This document shows, piece after piece, positions 44,719 through 53,291 of a stretch of 64,000 bases of DNA (the stretch's first letter is position 1; each line of letters opens with the position of its first letter). Source of the DNA: Bacteroidales bacterium. GTDB taxonomy: Bacteria > Bacteroidota > Bacteroidia > Bacteroidales > UBA932. A program made the position numbers and the translations under genes. The stretch spans positions 1 through 64,000 of the forward strand of contig JAFUZO010000042.1 in the NCBI GenBank assembly GCA_017476575.1, written 5' to 3'. The notes under the pieces are model-generated. The model searched no databases. It saw nothing but the letters and a program-made list of their open reading frames with translations, and was not told the DNA's origin.

Positions 44719-44790
44719 TCGGCTCGAACTGCGGGTCCTTCGGGGCCCGGAGACGGAAACAATATTTAATTTATTTATTAACAAACATTT

Positions 44791-45174
44791 ATGCCTACAA
44801 TTCAACAGTTAGTCCGTAAAGGACGCGAGCAGCTCGAAGTCAAGAGCAAGTCTCGTGCGTTGGATGCATGCCCTCAGAAGCGCGGTGTCTGTCTGCGTGT
44901 CTACACGACGACGCCGAAGAAGCCGAACTCCGCGATGCGTAAGGTCGCGCGTGTCCGCCTCTCCAACGCGAAAGAGGTCAATGCCTACATCCCGGGCGAA
45001 GGCCACAACCTCCAGGAGCACAGCATCGTGCTGGTGCGCGGCGGTCGTGTGAAGGACCTTCCGGGTGTACGTTACCACATCCTTAGAGGTGCTTTGGATA
45101 CCGCCGGCGTAGACGGAAGGACCCAGTCCCGTTCGCTCTACGGCGCCAAGCGGCCGAAGAAATCTAAGAAGTAA
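44791..45174 (+). CDS. rpsL: 30S ribosomal protein S12
   Basis: 127 residues, standard length for Bacteroidetes S12. Conserved stretches include [35 protein letters not shown] with the decoding-site Lys, [40 protein letters not shown] and [19 protein letters not shown]. It takes part in decoding at the ribosomal A site. First gene of the str operon, with a strong promoter and a hairpin in the leader. Confidence 0.98.
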   Translation: MPTIQQLVRKGREQLEVKSKSRALDACPQKRGVCLRVYTTTPKKPNSAMRKVARVRLSNAKEVNAYIPGEGHNLQEHSIVLVRGGRVKDLPGVRYHILRGALDTAGVDGRTQSRSLYGAKRPKKSKK

Positions 45175-45208
45175 TCACCTGTTTTTTATCACCTAACAAT
45201 TTTTCAAA

Positions 45209-45685
45209 ATGAGAAAAGCGAAGCCTAAAAAGAGGATTCTACTTCCTGATCCCAAGTTCCACGACGTGGAAGTCACCCGTTTCGTGAACAACCTGATGCT
45301 GCAGGGGAAGAAGAGTATCGCGTATTCTATCTTTTATGATGCCATTGACATGGTAGGCGAGAAGATGAAAGATTCTGACAAGGCTCCTCTCGATATTTGG
45401 AAGAAGGCCCTCGAAAACGTGACCCCTCAGGTCGAGGTCAAGTCCCGTCGTATCGGTGGCGCGAACTTCCAGGTGCCGACAGAGTTACGTCCGGAACGGA
45501 AAGTCTCCGTCTCCATGAAGAACATGATCATGTTCGCCCGTAAGCGTTCCGGTCACTCTATGGCAGAAAAGCTGTGCGCCGAAATCGTCGCTGCCTACAA
45601 CAACGAAGGTGGTGCGTACAAGCGTAAAGAAGATATGCACAGAATGGCAGAGGCCAACAAGGCATTTGCACACTTCCGTTTCTAA
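45209..45685 (+). CDS. rpsG: 30S ribosomal protein S7
   Basis: 158 residues. Landmarks: [80 protein letters not shown] and [20 protein letters not shown]. It nucleates assembly of the 3' domain of 16S rRNA. Located 34 nt after rpsL and 13 nt before fusA, in the standard str order. Confidence 0.98.
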   Translation: MRKAKPKKRILLPDPKFHDVEVTRFVNNLMLQGKKSIAYSIFYDAIDMVGEKMKDSDKAPLDIWKKALENVTPQVEVKSRRIGGANFQVPTELRPERKVSVSMKNMIMFARKRSGHSMAEKLCAEIVAAYNNEGGAYKRKEDMHRMAEANKAFAHFRF

Positions 45686-45698
45686 TACTGCATGCTAA

Positions 45699-47813
45699 AT
45701 GGCAAAGAGAGATCTTAAATTTACACGCAATATCGGCATCATGGCCCACATCGATGCCGGTAAGACCACCACATCCGAGCGCATCCTCTACTACACCGGA
45801 AAGACCCACAAGATCGGCGAGGTCCACGAAGGCGCAGCCACGATGGACTGGATGGTTCAGGAGCAGGAGCGGGGTATCACCATCACTTCTGCCGCAACCA
45901 CCGCATTCTGGCACTACGACGGACAGACCTACCAGATCAACCTGATCGACACTCCGGGCCACGTCGACTTTACGGTCGAGGTGGAGCGTAGCCTCCGCGT
46001 CCTGGACGGAACGGTGGCGACTTTCTGCGCGGTCGGCCGGGTCCAGCCTCAGAGCGAGACCGTCTGGCGCCAGGCAGACAAGTACGGCGTGCCTAAGATC
46101 GCCTATGTGAACAAGATGGACCGCGTCGGCGCCGATTTCCTCGCCTGTGTCGAGGAAATCAAGACCAAGCTCGGAGCCACCGCCGTTCCCATCTGTCTCC
46201 CGATCGGATCTGAAGACAAGTTCGAAGGCATCATCGACCTCATCGACATGAAGCCCATCTTCTACGACAACAGCGAGGAACTCGTCAACTATCTTGAAGG
46301 CGAGATTCCCGCCGACCTCAAGGGAGAGGCGGCCCGCTGGAGGGACATCCTCCTCGAAGCCGCGGCCGAATGCGACGAGACGCTGATGGAGAAGTACTTC
46401 GAGGATCCGGATTCCCTCACCAAGGAAGAAATCATCGCAGCCATCCGCAAGGGCACCATCTCCATGCAGATCGTCCCTGCCTGCTGCGGTTCCTCCTTCA
46501 AGAACAAGGGTGTCCAGTTCCTCCTCGACGCAGTCATGCGTTACCTTCCTTCCCCGCTTGACAAGGGTTCCGTCAAGGGAACAGACCCGCGGACCGGCGA
46601 CGAGATCGAGCGCAAGCCTTCCGCCGACGAGCCGTTCTGCGCCCTGGTGTTCAAGATTGCCACCGACCCGTTCGTGGGCCGTCTGGCTTTCCTGAGAGCC
46701 TATTCCGGCCGCCTCGACGCAGGATCCTACGTCTACAACACCCGTACCGGCAAGAAAGAGAGGGTCGCCCGCCTTTACCAGATGCACTCCAACCACCAGA
46801 ACCCGATCGAGTTCGTGGAGGCCGGGGACATCTGCGCGGCCGTGGGCTTCAAGGACCTCCGCACCGGCGATACCGTCTGTGTGGAAGACCGGCCGATCAC
46901 CCTCGAATCCATGGAATTCCCGGACCCGGTGATCGGTATCGCCGTCGAGCCGAAGACCCAGAAGGATCTCGACAAGCTCGGCATCGCCCTCGGCAAGCTC
47001 GCCGAGGAAGACCCGACCTTCACCGTCAAGTCCGACCATGAGACCGGTCAGACCGTCATCAGCGGCATGGGAGAGCTCCACCTGGATATCATCGTCGACC
47101 GGCTCCGTCGCGAGTTCGGCGTCGACATCAATCAGGGCGCACCGCAGGTCAACTATAAGGAGACCATCACCGGCAGCATCCAGCACCGCGAGGTCTTCAA
47201 GAAGCAGACCGGCGGACGGGGCAAGTTCGCAGACATCATCGTACAGATCTCTCCGGCCGACGAAGGCGTCACCGGACTCCAATTCGACAACCAGGTCAAG
47301 GGCGGCAACATTCCGAAGGAATTCATCCCCTGTATCGAGAAGGGCTTCCAGGCCGCGATGGCCAACGGTGTGCTCGCCGGATACGAGGTGCCTTCCATGA
47401 AGGTGACCGTCCTGGACGGATCCTACCACCCGGTCGACTCCGACCAGCTCTCCTTCGAGCTGGCGGCCCGGATGGCTTTCCGCCATGCCTGTCCCAAGTG
47501 CCACCCGGTCCTCCTCGAACCGATTATGTCGCTCGAGGTCGTCACTCCGGAAGACTACATGGGAGACATTGTCGGCGACCTCAACCGGCGCCGCGGCCAG
47601 ATTGTCGCCATGGATTCCACCGCCAACGGAGCACGCATCGTCAAGGCATTCGTCCCGCTCGCCGAGCAGTTCGGTTATGTCACGGTCCTGCGTACGCTGT
47701 CCTCCGGGCGCGCCACCTCGACCATGACGTTCGACCACTACGCCGAGGTCCCGGCCTCCCTGGCCAAGGACATCGTCGAGAAGAGCGGCTACAAGGTGTC
47801 TGACGACGAGTAA
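45699..47813 (+). CDS. fusA: Elongation factor G
   Basis: 704 residues. GTPase motifs in order: P-loop [10 protein letters not shown] (residues 16-25), the switch I region [34 protein letters not shown], and [10 protein letters not shown]. Domains II-V follow, with [20 protein letters not shown] in domain III/IV and a C-terminal [18 protein letters not shown]. It drives ribosomal translocation. Second-to-last gene of the str operon; the codons are markedly more biased (GCC, CTC, AAG) than in the PUL genes, as expected for high expression. Confidence 0.98.
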   Translation: MAKRDLKFTRNIGIMAHIDAGKTTTSERILYYTGKTHKIGEVHEGAATMDWMVQEQERGITITSAATTAFWHYDGQTYQINLIDTPGHVDFTVEVERSLRVLDGTVATFCAVGRVQPQSETVWRQADKYGVPKIAYVNKMDRVGADFLACVEEIKTKLGATAVPICLPIGSEDKFEGIIDLIDMKPIFYDNSEELVNYLEGEIPADLKGEAARWRDILLEAAAECDETLMEKYFEDPDSLTKEEIIAAIRKGTISMQIVPACCGSSFKNKGVQFLLDAVMRYLPSPLDKGSVKGTDPRTGDEIERKPSADEPFCALVFKIATDPFVGRLAFLRAYSGRLDAGSYVYNTRTGKKERVARLYQMHSNHQNPIEFVEAGDICAAVGFKDLRTGDTVCVEDRPITLESMEFPDPVIGIAVEPKTQKDLDKLGIALGKLAEEDPTFTVKSDHETGQTVISGMGELHLDIIVDRLRREFGVDINQGAPQVNYKETITGSIQHREVFKKQTGGRGKFADIIVQISPADEGVTGLQFDNQVKGGNIPKEFIPCIEKGFQAAMANGVLAGYEVPSMKVTVLDGSYHPVDSDQLSFELAARMAFRHACPKCHPVLLEPIMSLEVVTPEDYMGDIVGDLNRRRGQIVAMDSTANGARIVKAFVPLAEQFGYVTVLRTLSSGRATSTMTFDHYAEVPASLAKDIVEKSGYKVSDDE

Positions 47814-47840
47814 GATTCAGCAAAGAAAAAAGTAATTGAT

Positions 47841-48146
47841 ATGAGCCAGAAAATCAGAATCAAACTGAAATCCTTCGATCATATGCTCGTGGACAAGTCT
47901 GCGGCCAAGATCGTCGATACAGTGAAGGCAACGGGTGCAAAGGTCAACGGTCCTATTCCCCTCCCCACCAACAAGAAGATCTTCACGGTGAACCGCTCCA
48001 CCTTCGTCAACAAGAAGTCCCGTGAGCAGTTCGAACTCGACTCCTACGTCCGTCTTCTGGACATCGACGACTCCAACGCCAAGACCGTCGATGCCCTCAT
48101 GAAGCTCGAACTTCCCTCCGGTGTCGAGGTCGAGATCAAGGTCTGA
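47841..48146 (+). CDS. rpsJ: 30S ribosomal protein S10
   Basis: 101 residues: [60 protein letters not shown] and [20 protein letters not shown] are all typical. It is a 30S head protein that also works with NusB in transcription antitermination. It lies 27 nt after fusA. In other Bacteroidales rpsJ continues into rplC and the S10 cluster; here a tRNA and repeats follow instead. Confidence 0.97.
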   Translation: MSQKIRIKLKSFDHMLVDKSAAKIVDTVKATGAKVNGPIPLPTNKKIFTVNRSTFVNKKSREQFELDSYVRLLDIDDSNAKTVDALMKLELPSGVEVEIKV

Positions 48147-48163
48147 GATGGAAGGACCTGTCC
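48147..48163. repeat. Partial family B repeat arm after rpsJ
   Basis: GATGGAAGGACCTGTCC begins on the base after the rpsJ stop and matches the central arm of both family B copies (GATGGAGGGTCCTGTCC at 16379 and GATGGAAGGTCTCTGTCC at 43474). The rest of the element is not recognisable. A weak hairpin CCCG-TCTTT-CGGG follows near 48177, possibly the operon terminator. Confidence 0.45.
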
Positions 48164-48232
48164 GGAATGAGACACCCCCGTCTTTCGGGAACTTTCCTGT
48201 CATGAACGGGCAGGTATTCATCAGAAAATGCG

Positions 48233-48240
48233 TATATTTG
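48233..48240 (+). promoter_or_regulatory. -7 box of the tRNA gene
   Basis: TATATTTG, an exact TAnnTTTG, ending 31 nt before the tRNA. It is immediately followed by a 10-bp stem at 48241-48265 (CAGGGCCGTC, CTTGA, GACGGTCCTG; one G-T pair). Confidence 0.5.
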
Positions 48241-48271
48241 CAGGGCCGTCCTTGAGACGGTCCTGCATTTC

Positions 48272-48345
48272 GGCCCCTTAGCTCAGTTGGTCAGAGCAGC
48301 GGACTCATAATCCGTGGGTCGTGGGTTCAAGTCCCCCAGGGGCCA
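48272..48345 (+). tRNA. tRNA with CAU anticodon, probably tRNA-Ile2 (k2C) rather than Met
   Basis: Acceptor GGCCCCT pairs with AGGGGCC. The D-arm is GCTC...GAGC. The anticodon stem GCGGA/TCCGT encloses CTCATAA, giving anticodon CAU. The T-loop is TTCAAGT. The GGCCCCT acceptor matches tRNA-Ile2, whose CAU is read as AUA after lysidine modification, better than elongator Met. The T-stem (GTGGG/CCCCC) has one T-C mismatch. CCA is not encoded (GCCAC follows the stem). Confidence 0.9.
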
Positions 48346-48421
48346 CTTCACTCCGGCTTTCCGAGTGCATTCTGTAATAGTTTGAGCAACAAGAAGTTGG
48401 TTGATTTAAGAGGCTGACCCA

Positions 48422-48509
48422 TAGATTCTTCACTTTGTTCAGAATGACAGTTTGTTCAGAATGACCGCCTCGTGTCATGCTGAGGCAGGTTCACCTGCCG
48501 AAGAATCTA
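48422..48509. repeat. Dispersed imperfect palindrome of the GAAGAATCT / TCAGAATGAC type
   Basis: Perfect 10-nt ends TAGATTCTTC (48422) and GAAGAATCTA (48500) enclose two direct copies of TTCAGAATGAC and a GTCATGCTGAG that mirrors them. A tight hairpin GGCAGGT-TC-ACCTGCC lies at 48484-48499. Very similar GTCATTCTGAGC...GAAGAATCT sequences recur in many bacterial genomes. The gap 48346-48567 holds only this element. Confidence 0.65.
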
Positions 48510-48567
48510 CTTATTGGTCCGCCTCTCGTTCCTGGTTCTTGATAAATCGTCGTATCATCCTCAATCT

Positions 48568-48925
48568 TTATTTCTTTTCAACTCTTGTCAACAGGACTGC
48601 GGTGAAGGCCAGGAGGGTGAGGGAGGAGGCGCGGGAAATGCGGGTGCCGCTACGGTAGGAATCTGGCTCGAAGCGCATCACAAGGTCATACTTCCCGGCC
48701 GGGAGCACGGCGGCCCGGAGGGTCCAGTCGCCGCCGTTCTGCGTGGAGATGGTGGAGATGGCGGTCGTCGGGATGCGCCGCATTCCACCCGGTCATCTCG
48801 TGGCGACATGCCGATGTATCCGGAAATGTCGCTCTGGTCCACGATCTTCCCTTCCAGTACGTGCGGCACGAACCCGTAACTGAGCCCGAGGAAGACGGCA
48901 AGGATGCCGGTCCGGTGGCAAGCCT
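48568..48925 (-). pseudogene. Decayed internal-deletion copy of a yfhO-family gene
   Basis: The reverse strand encodes, in shifting frames, the beginning of the intact yfhO-family protein (VFLGLSYGFVPHVLEGKIVD, QSDISGYIGMS, NAAHPDD, PTTAIST...QNGGDWT). This joins directly to its C-terminal end (LRAAVLPAGKYDLVMRFEPD, SYRSGTRISRASSLTL). The join falls in an 11-bp word GGGTCCAGTCG (48720-48730) that occurs in the intact gene at 49976 and 52079, 2103 bp apart. Further lesions are a 44-bp loss between two GGTCGTCGG words, a 9-bp tandem duplication and a 1-bp insertion. Confidence 0.8.
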
Positions 48926-49134
48926 CTTCCAAGGGGGCGTTGAGCCCGCCCCGCAGGATAGTCGGGATATCGAAATCGCTGCTCATTCCGGACGACAACA
49001 GGAAACGGAGAGCGGCGACGGTTTCTTCGACGAGGGCGAGATAGCAGGGAAGCCGATGACTTCGGGAAAGGCGAGAAGAGGACGGCTCCCGGGCCCGCTG
49101 AGAATGAAATACCGGTTCTGGACCTGCGGTGCAT

Positions 49135-49692
49135 TCACTGTTTCGGGCGGAGGCTTTGCCCGAGGGTCCAGGTGCCATGCAGCGTTTCTTCCCGATAAGG
49201 CATGTCGGCATCGGGATCCGAAATCCGGTCGTTCAGCCATTCCAGAAAAAGCCCCACTTTCACAGGCAAGTCCAACGTGAATGTAATATCATCCTCGAAA
49301 ACCTCACAGTCACCGATGGGGTAATAAAACATGCCACTCCAGGCAAGGAGATAATCCGCATCAAGCCGACCGTCATCCAAAACGGATCCGAACATTTCTT
49401 TTCCGAGGGCAAAAAGTTTGATATACATCTTGTCTTCAAATACGTACGGAAGAAGATTCTCTCCAGCCGGATGGCCGGCAAAATCCTTGTCGGCAATCAG
49501 GCTTCCTCCTTCCTTATAAAAGACGGACGAAAGCAGAGGAAACGTTGATGTGATTTGCTTGTAGGCCGCTTCGTATTCTTTTTTGACGGTTTTGCTGTTG
49601 TTATTGAACGACTTGAAATACGCTGCAGGTGGTACATTCCGATACCTGTACGATTGCCGGTAGACCCATTCCCTCTCCTTGTCAAAATCCAA
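49135..49692 (-). CDS. Orphan hypothetical protein, possibly 5'-truncated
   Basis: 185 residues if the TTG at 49692 is used; no ATG or GTG is available upstream before the frame enters the inverted repeat at 49701-49720 and reaches a stop. The protein (starting DFDKEREWVYRQSYRYRNVP, later KEMFGSVLDDGRLDADYLL, WSGMFYYPIGDCEVFEDDI) has no signal peptide or membrane segment and matches no family I recognise. Its base composition is visibly more AT-rich than the neighbours, suggesting transfer. The inverted repeat may have removed the true start. The 200 bp on its 3' side, up to the yfhO pseudogene, show no coding pattern. Confidence 0.45.
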   Translation of the reverse strand: MDFDKEREWVYRQSYRYRNVPPAAYFKSFNNNSKTVKKEYEAAYKQITSTFPLLSSVFYKEGGSLIADKDFAGHPAGENLLPYVFEDKMYIKLFALGKEMFGSVLDDGRLDADYLLAWSGMFYYPIGDCEVFEDDITFTLDLPVKVGLFLEWLNDRISDPDADMPYREETLHGTWTLGQSLRPKQ

Positions 49693-49700
49693 CTCAACCG

Positions 49701-49769
49701 AGAAGCTGTTTAAATTTTATTGACGAAAAGATCATAAAGATTGAAGTTGATAAAATTTAAACAGCTTCT
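49701..49769. repeat. 69-bp element with perfect 20-nt inverted repeats
   Basis: Arms AGAAGCTGTTTAAATTTTAT (49701-49720) and its exact reverse complement (49750-49769) flank a 29-nt AT-rich loop. It lies between the orphan ORF and the intact yfhO gene. The length and perfect ends suggest a miniature transposable element or IS end; no transposase is nearby. Confidence 0.75.
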
Positions 49770-49820
49770 AAATATGTATCAAGAGAGAAGAGGTTCGGCG
49801 GAGAGGTGCAGCGGGTCGTA

Positions 49821-52334
49821 TCAGTGCTTCACCCAGGTGCCGGCGAGGGCGAGGAGGGTGAGGAGGAGGAGGGTGAGGGAGGAGGCGCGGGAGATGCGGG
49901 CACCGGTGCGGTAGGAATCGGGCTCGAAGCGCATCACGAGGTCGTATTCCCCGGCGGGGAGCACGGCGGCCCGGAGGGTCCAGTCGGCGCGGAGGAGGGG
50001 GGTGGCTTCCCCCGAGGCTGCCGTCGCGGGGATGAGGCGGGCCTTCCAGCCGTCGGGATACCAGATTTCGCTGAAGACGGCGAGCCGGTCGGTGGCGGCG
50101 GTGTAATGGTACCGGAGTTCGTTGGGGGCGTAGGCGGTGAGGGCGATGGTGTCCTCCGGCCCGGTCCCGAGGGCGGACGGCAGGGGGAATTCCGTGCTGA
50201 CGACGGCCGCGCTCCGGAGGTCGGCCGTGCTGCAGGTGAGGGCGATCTCCTCGTCCGGCGTCGCGGCCGGGACGACCGCGTCCACGAACCAGGCATTGCC
50301 GAGGGCCCGGTCGTTGCGCAGCGGCGGGAAGTCCCCGTCCAGGATGATGTACCGCGTGTTGAGGGCGTCCAGGAGCGGGGTCGCCGGCAGCCCGGCCTCG
50401 GCCTCTTCGAGGGTCGCCGCCCCTTGCAGGCTGCGGTAGACCGCATTGATCTCGCCGGTCAGCCCGTGCTCGATCAGGTCCTGGTAGCGTTGGAGTTTGG
50501 CCGGGGAGTAGCCGCCGATGCTCTTGTGGTGGTAAGAGGGCACGGAGGAATTGAACACGTTGACCGTCAGGTCGAGGACCCGGTACGACGGGTCGGGGTC
50601 CGCCTTGATGGCTTGGTCCACCGGGCGTTCGGCGAAGGGCTTCCGGAAATCCTTCGGCGTCGTGAAGTGGTCGGCGTTGAGGTAGCGCCTGCCCACGGTG
50701 AAGAGGTTCACGATGACGAGCACGCAGACCCCGCCTGCGGCGATCCAGCGGCGGCGCTCCGGGGCCTTGCCTGCGGCGTATGCCCAGACCAGCAGGGCCC
50801 AGGCGGCGGTGATCAGCAGGAAAGAGGTCAGCGCATCGCGGGTGAGCAGCATCCGCCGGTCGGCCTGGAATGCCCGCACGAGCACGTCCTGCTGCCCCGC
50901 ATCGGAGGCGGCGGTGAAGTCGCCCGCGAGGCCTGGCGCCAGGGCGCACAGCGCACAGAACCCGCCGGTCACGGCCAGGGCGATGAGGCCCCCTTTCCGG
51001 AAGGCCTTCCGGTCGTAGTCCCCCCGCACGATGCGGTCGAGGGTCAGGAAGCCCAGCAGCGGCAGGGTGTACTGCAGGATGACGAGGGCCATGGACACCG
51101 TCCGGAACTTGCTGTAGAGCGGCAGGACGGCGAAACACAGGCGGGTGAAGGCCATGAAATGGCTTCCCACGGCCATGAGGATAGCCAGGACAGAGGCTGC
51201 GACCAGCCACCACTTCTCCTTGCCCCGGTACAGGCAGAGGCCGAGGACGAAGAGGAAGACGGTGATGGCGCCCATATACATGGGCCCCGCCGTGAAGGGC
51301 TGCGGCCCCCAGTACATCGGCAGGGACTTCGCCACTTCCTTGACGTTGCCTTGGCCGGCCCGCCGGAGCAGTTTGACGGTCTCGGACTTCGCCGGGTCGA
51401 CGGCCTGGGCGGAGGCGCCGCCGTTGAAGTTCGGGATCATGAGGTTCGGGAGTTCGTTCCAGCCGTAGGACCAGGCCGTGGCATAGCCGAGGTCGAGGCC
51501 CTTGCCTTCGGCACCGGACAGTTCGGACCCGCCCCGCATGGTGTAGGGCGTGTACTTGTACAGGGGCAGGAGTTTGTTGACATTGGTGGCGATGCCCACC
51601 CCGCCGAGCACCAGCAGCAGGGCCGACGCGGTGACGAACCGGCCGAACCGGTCGCGGTGCCTCACGACGACATCGACCAGCAGGACCAGGGCATACAACA
51701 GCACCATCAGCGCCAGGTAGTAGGTGATCTGCTGGTGGTTGGCCTTGACCTGCATGCTGAGGGCCATGCCGAACAGCGCTGCCCCGAGCACCGTCCGGGC
51801 GATCCAGCGGCGGGCGGGCTTGTCCTCCATCGCGCTCCGGTACGTGAAGACCAGCGCCGCCAGCACCCAGGGCAGGAAGGCGATGGCCTGCATCTTGGTG
51901 TTGTGACCCACCTGGATGATCTGGAAATTGTAACTGCAGAAGGCCATGGCGACGGCCCCGCCGACGGCGACCGGCAGGCTGGTCCCGAACGCGAGCAGCA
52001 GCAGGAAGGCCCCCAGGAGAGTGATGAACAGGTAGGTCGCCGGCCGCTTGCCGGTCAGCAGGAAGTCGTAGAGCGGCTGGGTCCAGTCGCCGCCGTTCTG
52101 CGTGGAGATGGCGGTCGTCGGCATGCCGCCGAACATCGAACCGGTCCAATAGGTCGGGTCGTCGGGATGCGCCGCATTCCACTCGGTCATCTCGTGCGAC
52201 ATGCCGATGTACCCGGAAATATCGCTCTGGTCCACAATCTTCCCTTCCAGTACCTGCGGCACGAACCCGTAACTGAGTCCGAGGAAGAAGACAAGGATGC
52301 CGAGCGCGATGCCGATCTTTTTCAATGTGTCCAT
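49821..52334 (-). CDS. YfhO family polytopic membrane protein
   Basis: 837 residues from the ATG at 52334 (MDTLKKIGIALGILVFFLGL, first TM helix). A long series of hydrophobic helices follows (for example YLFITLLGAFLLLLAFGTSL, LPWVLAALVFTYR, VLIVLALYRG-like segments and FLLITAAWALLVWAY) up to about residue 550. A large extracytoplasmic domain then ends in a single C-terminal helix (ASSLTLLLLTLLALAG). The loop with SDISGYIGMSHEMTEWN after the first helix is typical. YfhO/GT-C-like proteins are thought to transfer sugars onto surface polymers; the substrate here is unknown. It stands alone, flanked by inverted-repeat elements, and has a decayed paralogue at 48568-48925. Confidence 0.88.
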   Translation of the reverse strand: MDTLKKIGIALGILVFFLGLSYGFVPQVLEGKIVDQSDISGYIGMSHEMTEWNAAHPDDPTYWTGSMFGGMPTTAISTQNGGDWTQPLYDFLLTGKRPATYLFITLLGAFLLLLAFGTSLPVAVGGAVAMAFCSYNFQIIQVGHNTKMQAIAFLPWVLAALVFTYRSAMEDKPARRWIARTVLGAALFGMALSMQVKANHQQITYYLALMVLLYALVLLVDVVVRHRDRFGRFVTASALLLVLGGVGIATNVNKLLPLYKYTPYTMRGGSELSGAEGKGLDLGYATAWSYGWNELPNLMIPNFNGGASAQAVDPAKSETVKLLRRAGQGNVKEVAKSLPMYWGPQPFTAGPMYMGAITVFLFVLGLCLYRGKEKWWLVAASVLAILMAVGSHFMAFTRLCFAVLPLYSKFRTVSMALVILQYTLPLLGFLTLDRIVRGDYDRKAFRKGGLIALAVTGGFCALCALAPGLAGDFTAASDAGQQDVLVRAFQADRRMLLTRDALTSFLLITAAWALLVWAYAAGKAPERRRWIAAGGVCVLVIVNLFTVGRRYLNADHFTTPKDFRKPFAERPVDQAIKADPDPSYRVLDLTVNVFNSSVPSYHHKSIGGYSPAKLQRYQDLIEHGLTGEINAVYRSLQGAATLEEAEAGLPATPLLDALNTRYIILDGDFPPLRNDRALGNAWFVDAVVPAATPDEEIALTCSTADLRSAAVVSTEFPLPSALGTGPEDTIALTAYAPNELRYHYTAATDRLAVFSEIWYPDGWKARLIPATAASGEATPLLRADWTLRAAVLPAGEYDLVMRFEPDSYRTGARISRASSLTLLLLTLLALAGTWVKH

Positions 52335-52357
52335 GACAAGGTTCTGATCAGGGGTCC

Positions 52358-52472
52358 GTAAAAACAACCTTCCTCATTTTGGAACGAGCCGTCCACGGCA
52401 TATGAGTGGGAGGGCCCGGCCGTTCAGGCTGGGAGGGTCCGAAGGTGGAAAAATGAGGGCGGTTGTTTTTAC
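52358..52472. repeat. 115-bp element with 23-nt inverted repeats between dapD and yfhO
   Basis: The arms at 52358-52380 and 52450-52472 (core GTAAAAACAACC ... GGTTGTTTTTAC) are complementary at 21 of 23 positions and enclose a 69-nt GC-rich loop. On the minus strand it sits after the dapD stop and ends in a T-rich arm, so it may act as a terminator, a mobile miniature element, or both. Confidence 0.7.
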
Positions 52473-52479
52473 CTTTCAT

Positions 52480-53256
52480 CTATCGCAGGAGGTTTTCAAG
52501 TTGGACGGAACCGGAGGTCTTCTCGTCGCGGTATTTGACGATGACGGGGCAGTAGAGGTGGACGCCGCCCTCCAGCGGCTTGCCGTCCCGGATGATGGGC
52601 TTGGAGCCGCTCACGACGACGGCCCCTCGGGGCACGACGATGCGTCCTTCGGCATTGCGCCGGATGAACGCGCCCGTGGTGGCGTCGAAGAGGGCGGTGG
52701 AGGAGGTGATGACGACACCGGACGCGATGACGGCTCCTTCCTCCACGAGTGTGCCTTCATAGATACCGCAGTTGCCGCCGATGAACGCACCATCCTCGAC
52801 GATGGTCGGAGTCGCCCCGGCTGGTTCCAGCACCCCGCCGATCTGGGTGGAAGCGGAAATATGGATGTGCCGCCCGATCTGGGCGCAGGAGCCGATGGTC
52901 ACATGGGAGTCGACCATGGTGCCCTCGCCGACGTAGGCGCCGACATTGACGTAGGCAGGCGGCATGACGATGGACCCGGGAGCAAGGTAGGCACCGCGCC
53001 GGATGCTGCTGCCGCCCGGGACGATGCGCACCCCGTCTTCCGGGGAGAACCGCCGCACCGGGAAAGTGGCTTTGTCGAAGTAGGAGAACTGTCCTTGGGA
53101 CATGTCCGTGACGGCTCCGAGCCTGAATCCGGCCAGGATCACCTCTTTGACCCATTTGTTGACGACCCACCGGCCGTCGACCTTCTCCGCGACGCGGACT
53201 TCGCCCTTCTCCAGGGCCTCCATCACTTCATTGAAGCGTTCAAGCGTTATTTCCAT
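52480..53256 (-). CDS. dapD: 2,3,4,5-tetrahydropyridine-2,6-dicarboxylate N-succinyltransferase
   Basis: 258 residues from the ATG at 53256 (MEITLERFNEVMEALEKGEV). An N-terminal helical domain is followed by a left-handed beta-helix of hexapeptide repeats (GGSSIRRGAYLAPGSIVMPP, YVNVGAYVGEGTMVDSHVTI, IGSCAQIGRHIHISASTQIG) and the DapD-specific GGVLEPAGATPTIVEDGAFI and GNCGIYEGTLVEEGAVI. It transfers succinyl from succinyl-CoA to tetrahydrodipicolinate in the succinylase route to meso-diaminopimelate and lysine. It lies 35 nt after dapA on the same strand, so both are probably one operon. Confidence 0.95.
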   Translation of the reverse strand: MEITLERFNEVMEALEKGEVRVAEKVDGRWVVNKWVKEVILAGFRLGAVTDMSQGQFSYFDKATFPVRRFSPEDGVRIVPGGSSIRRGAYLAPGSIVMPPAYVNVGAYVGEGTMVDSHVTIGSCAQIGRHIHISASTQIGGVLEPAGATPTIVEDGAFIGGNCGIYEGTLVEEGAVIASGVVITSSTALFDATTGAFIRRNAEGRIVVPRGAVVVSGSKPIIRDGKPLEGGVHLYCPVIVKYRDEKTSGSVQLENLLR

Positions 53257-53291
53257 ATCTTTCAATTGATATCAGGCATTTCCGGGGACAA

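Noticed and set aside
45558..47738. Minus-strand open frame of 726 codons
   Set aside because: It is antisense to fusA, whose identity is certain.
48272..48345. Annotating the CAU tRNA as initiator tRNA-fMet
   Set aside because: The acceptor starts with a paired G-C (GGCCCCT/AGGGGCC), not the unpaired first position of initiators, and the anticodon stem lacks the GGG/CCC run.
48678..49211. Minus-strand 177-codon frame over the yfhO remnant
   Set aside because: Only its middle matches yfhO and the frame changes at each lesion; the rest has no coding pattern, so it is scored as pseudogene plus noncoding sequence.
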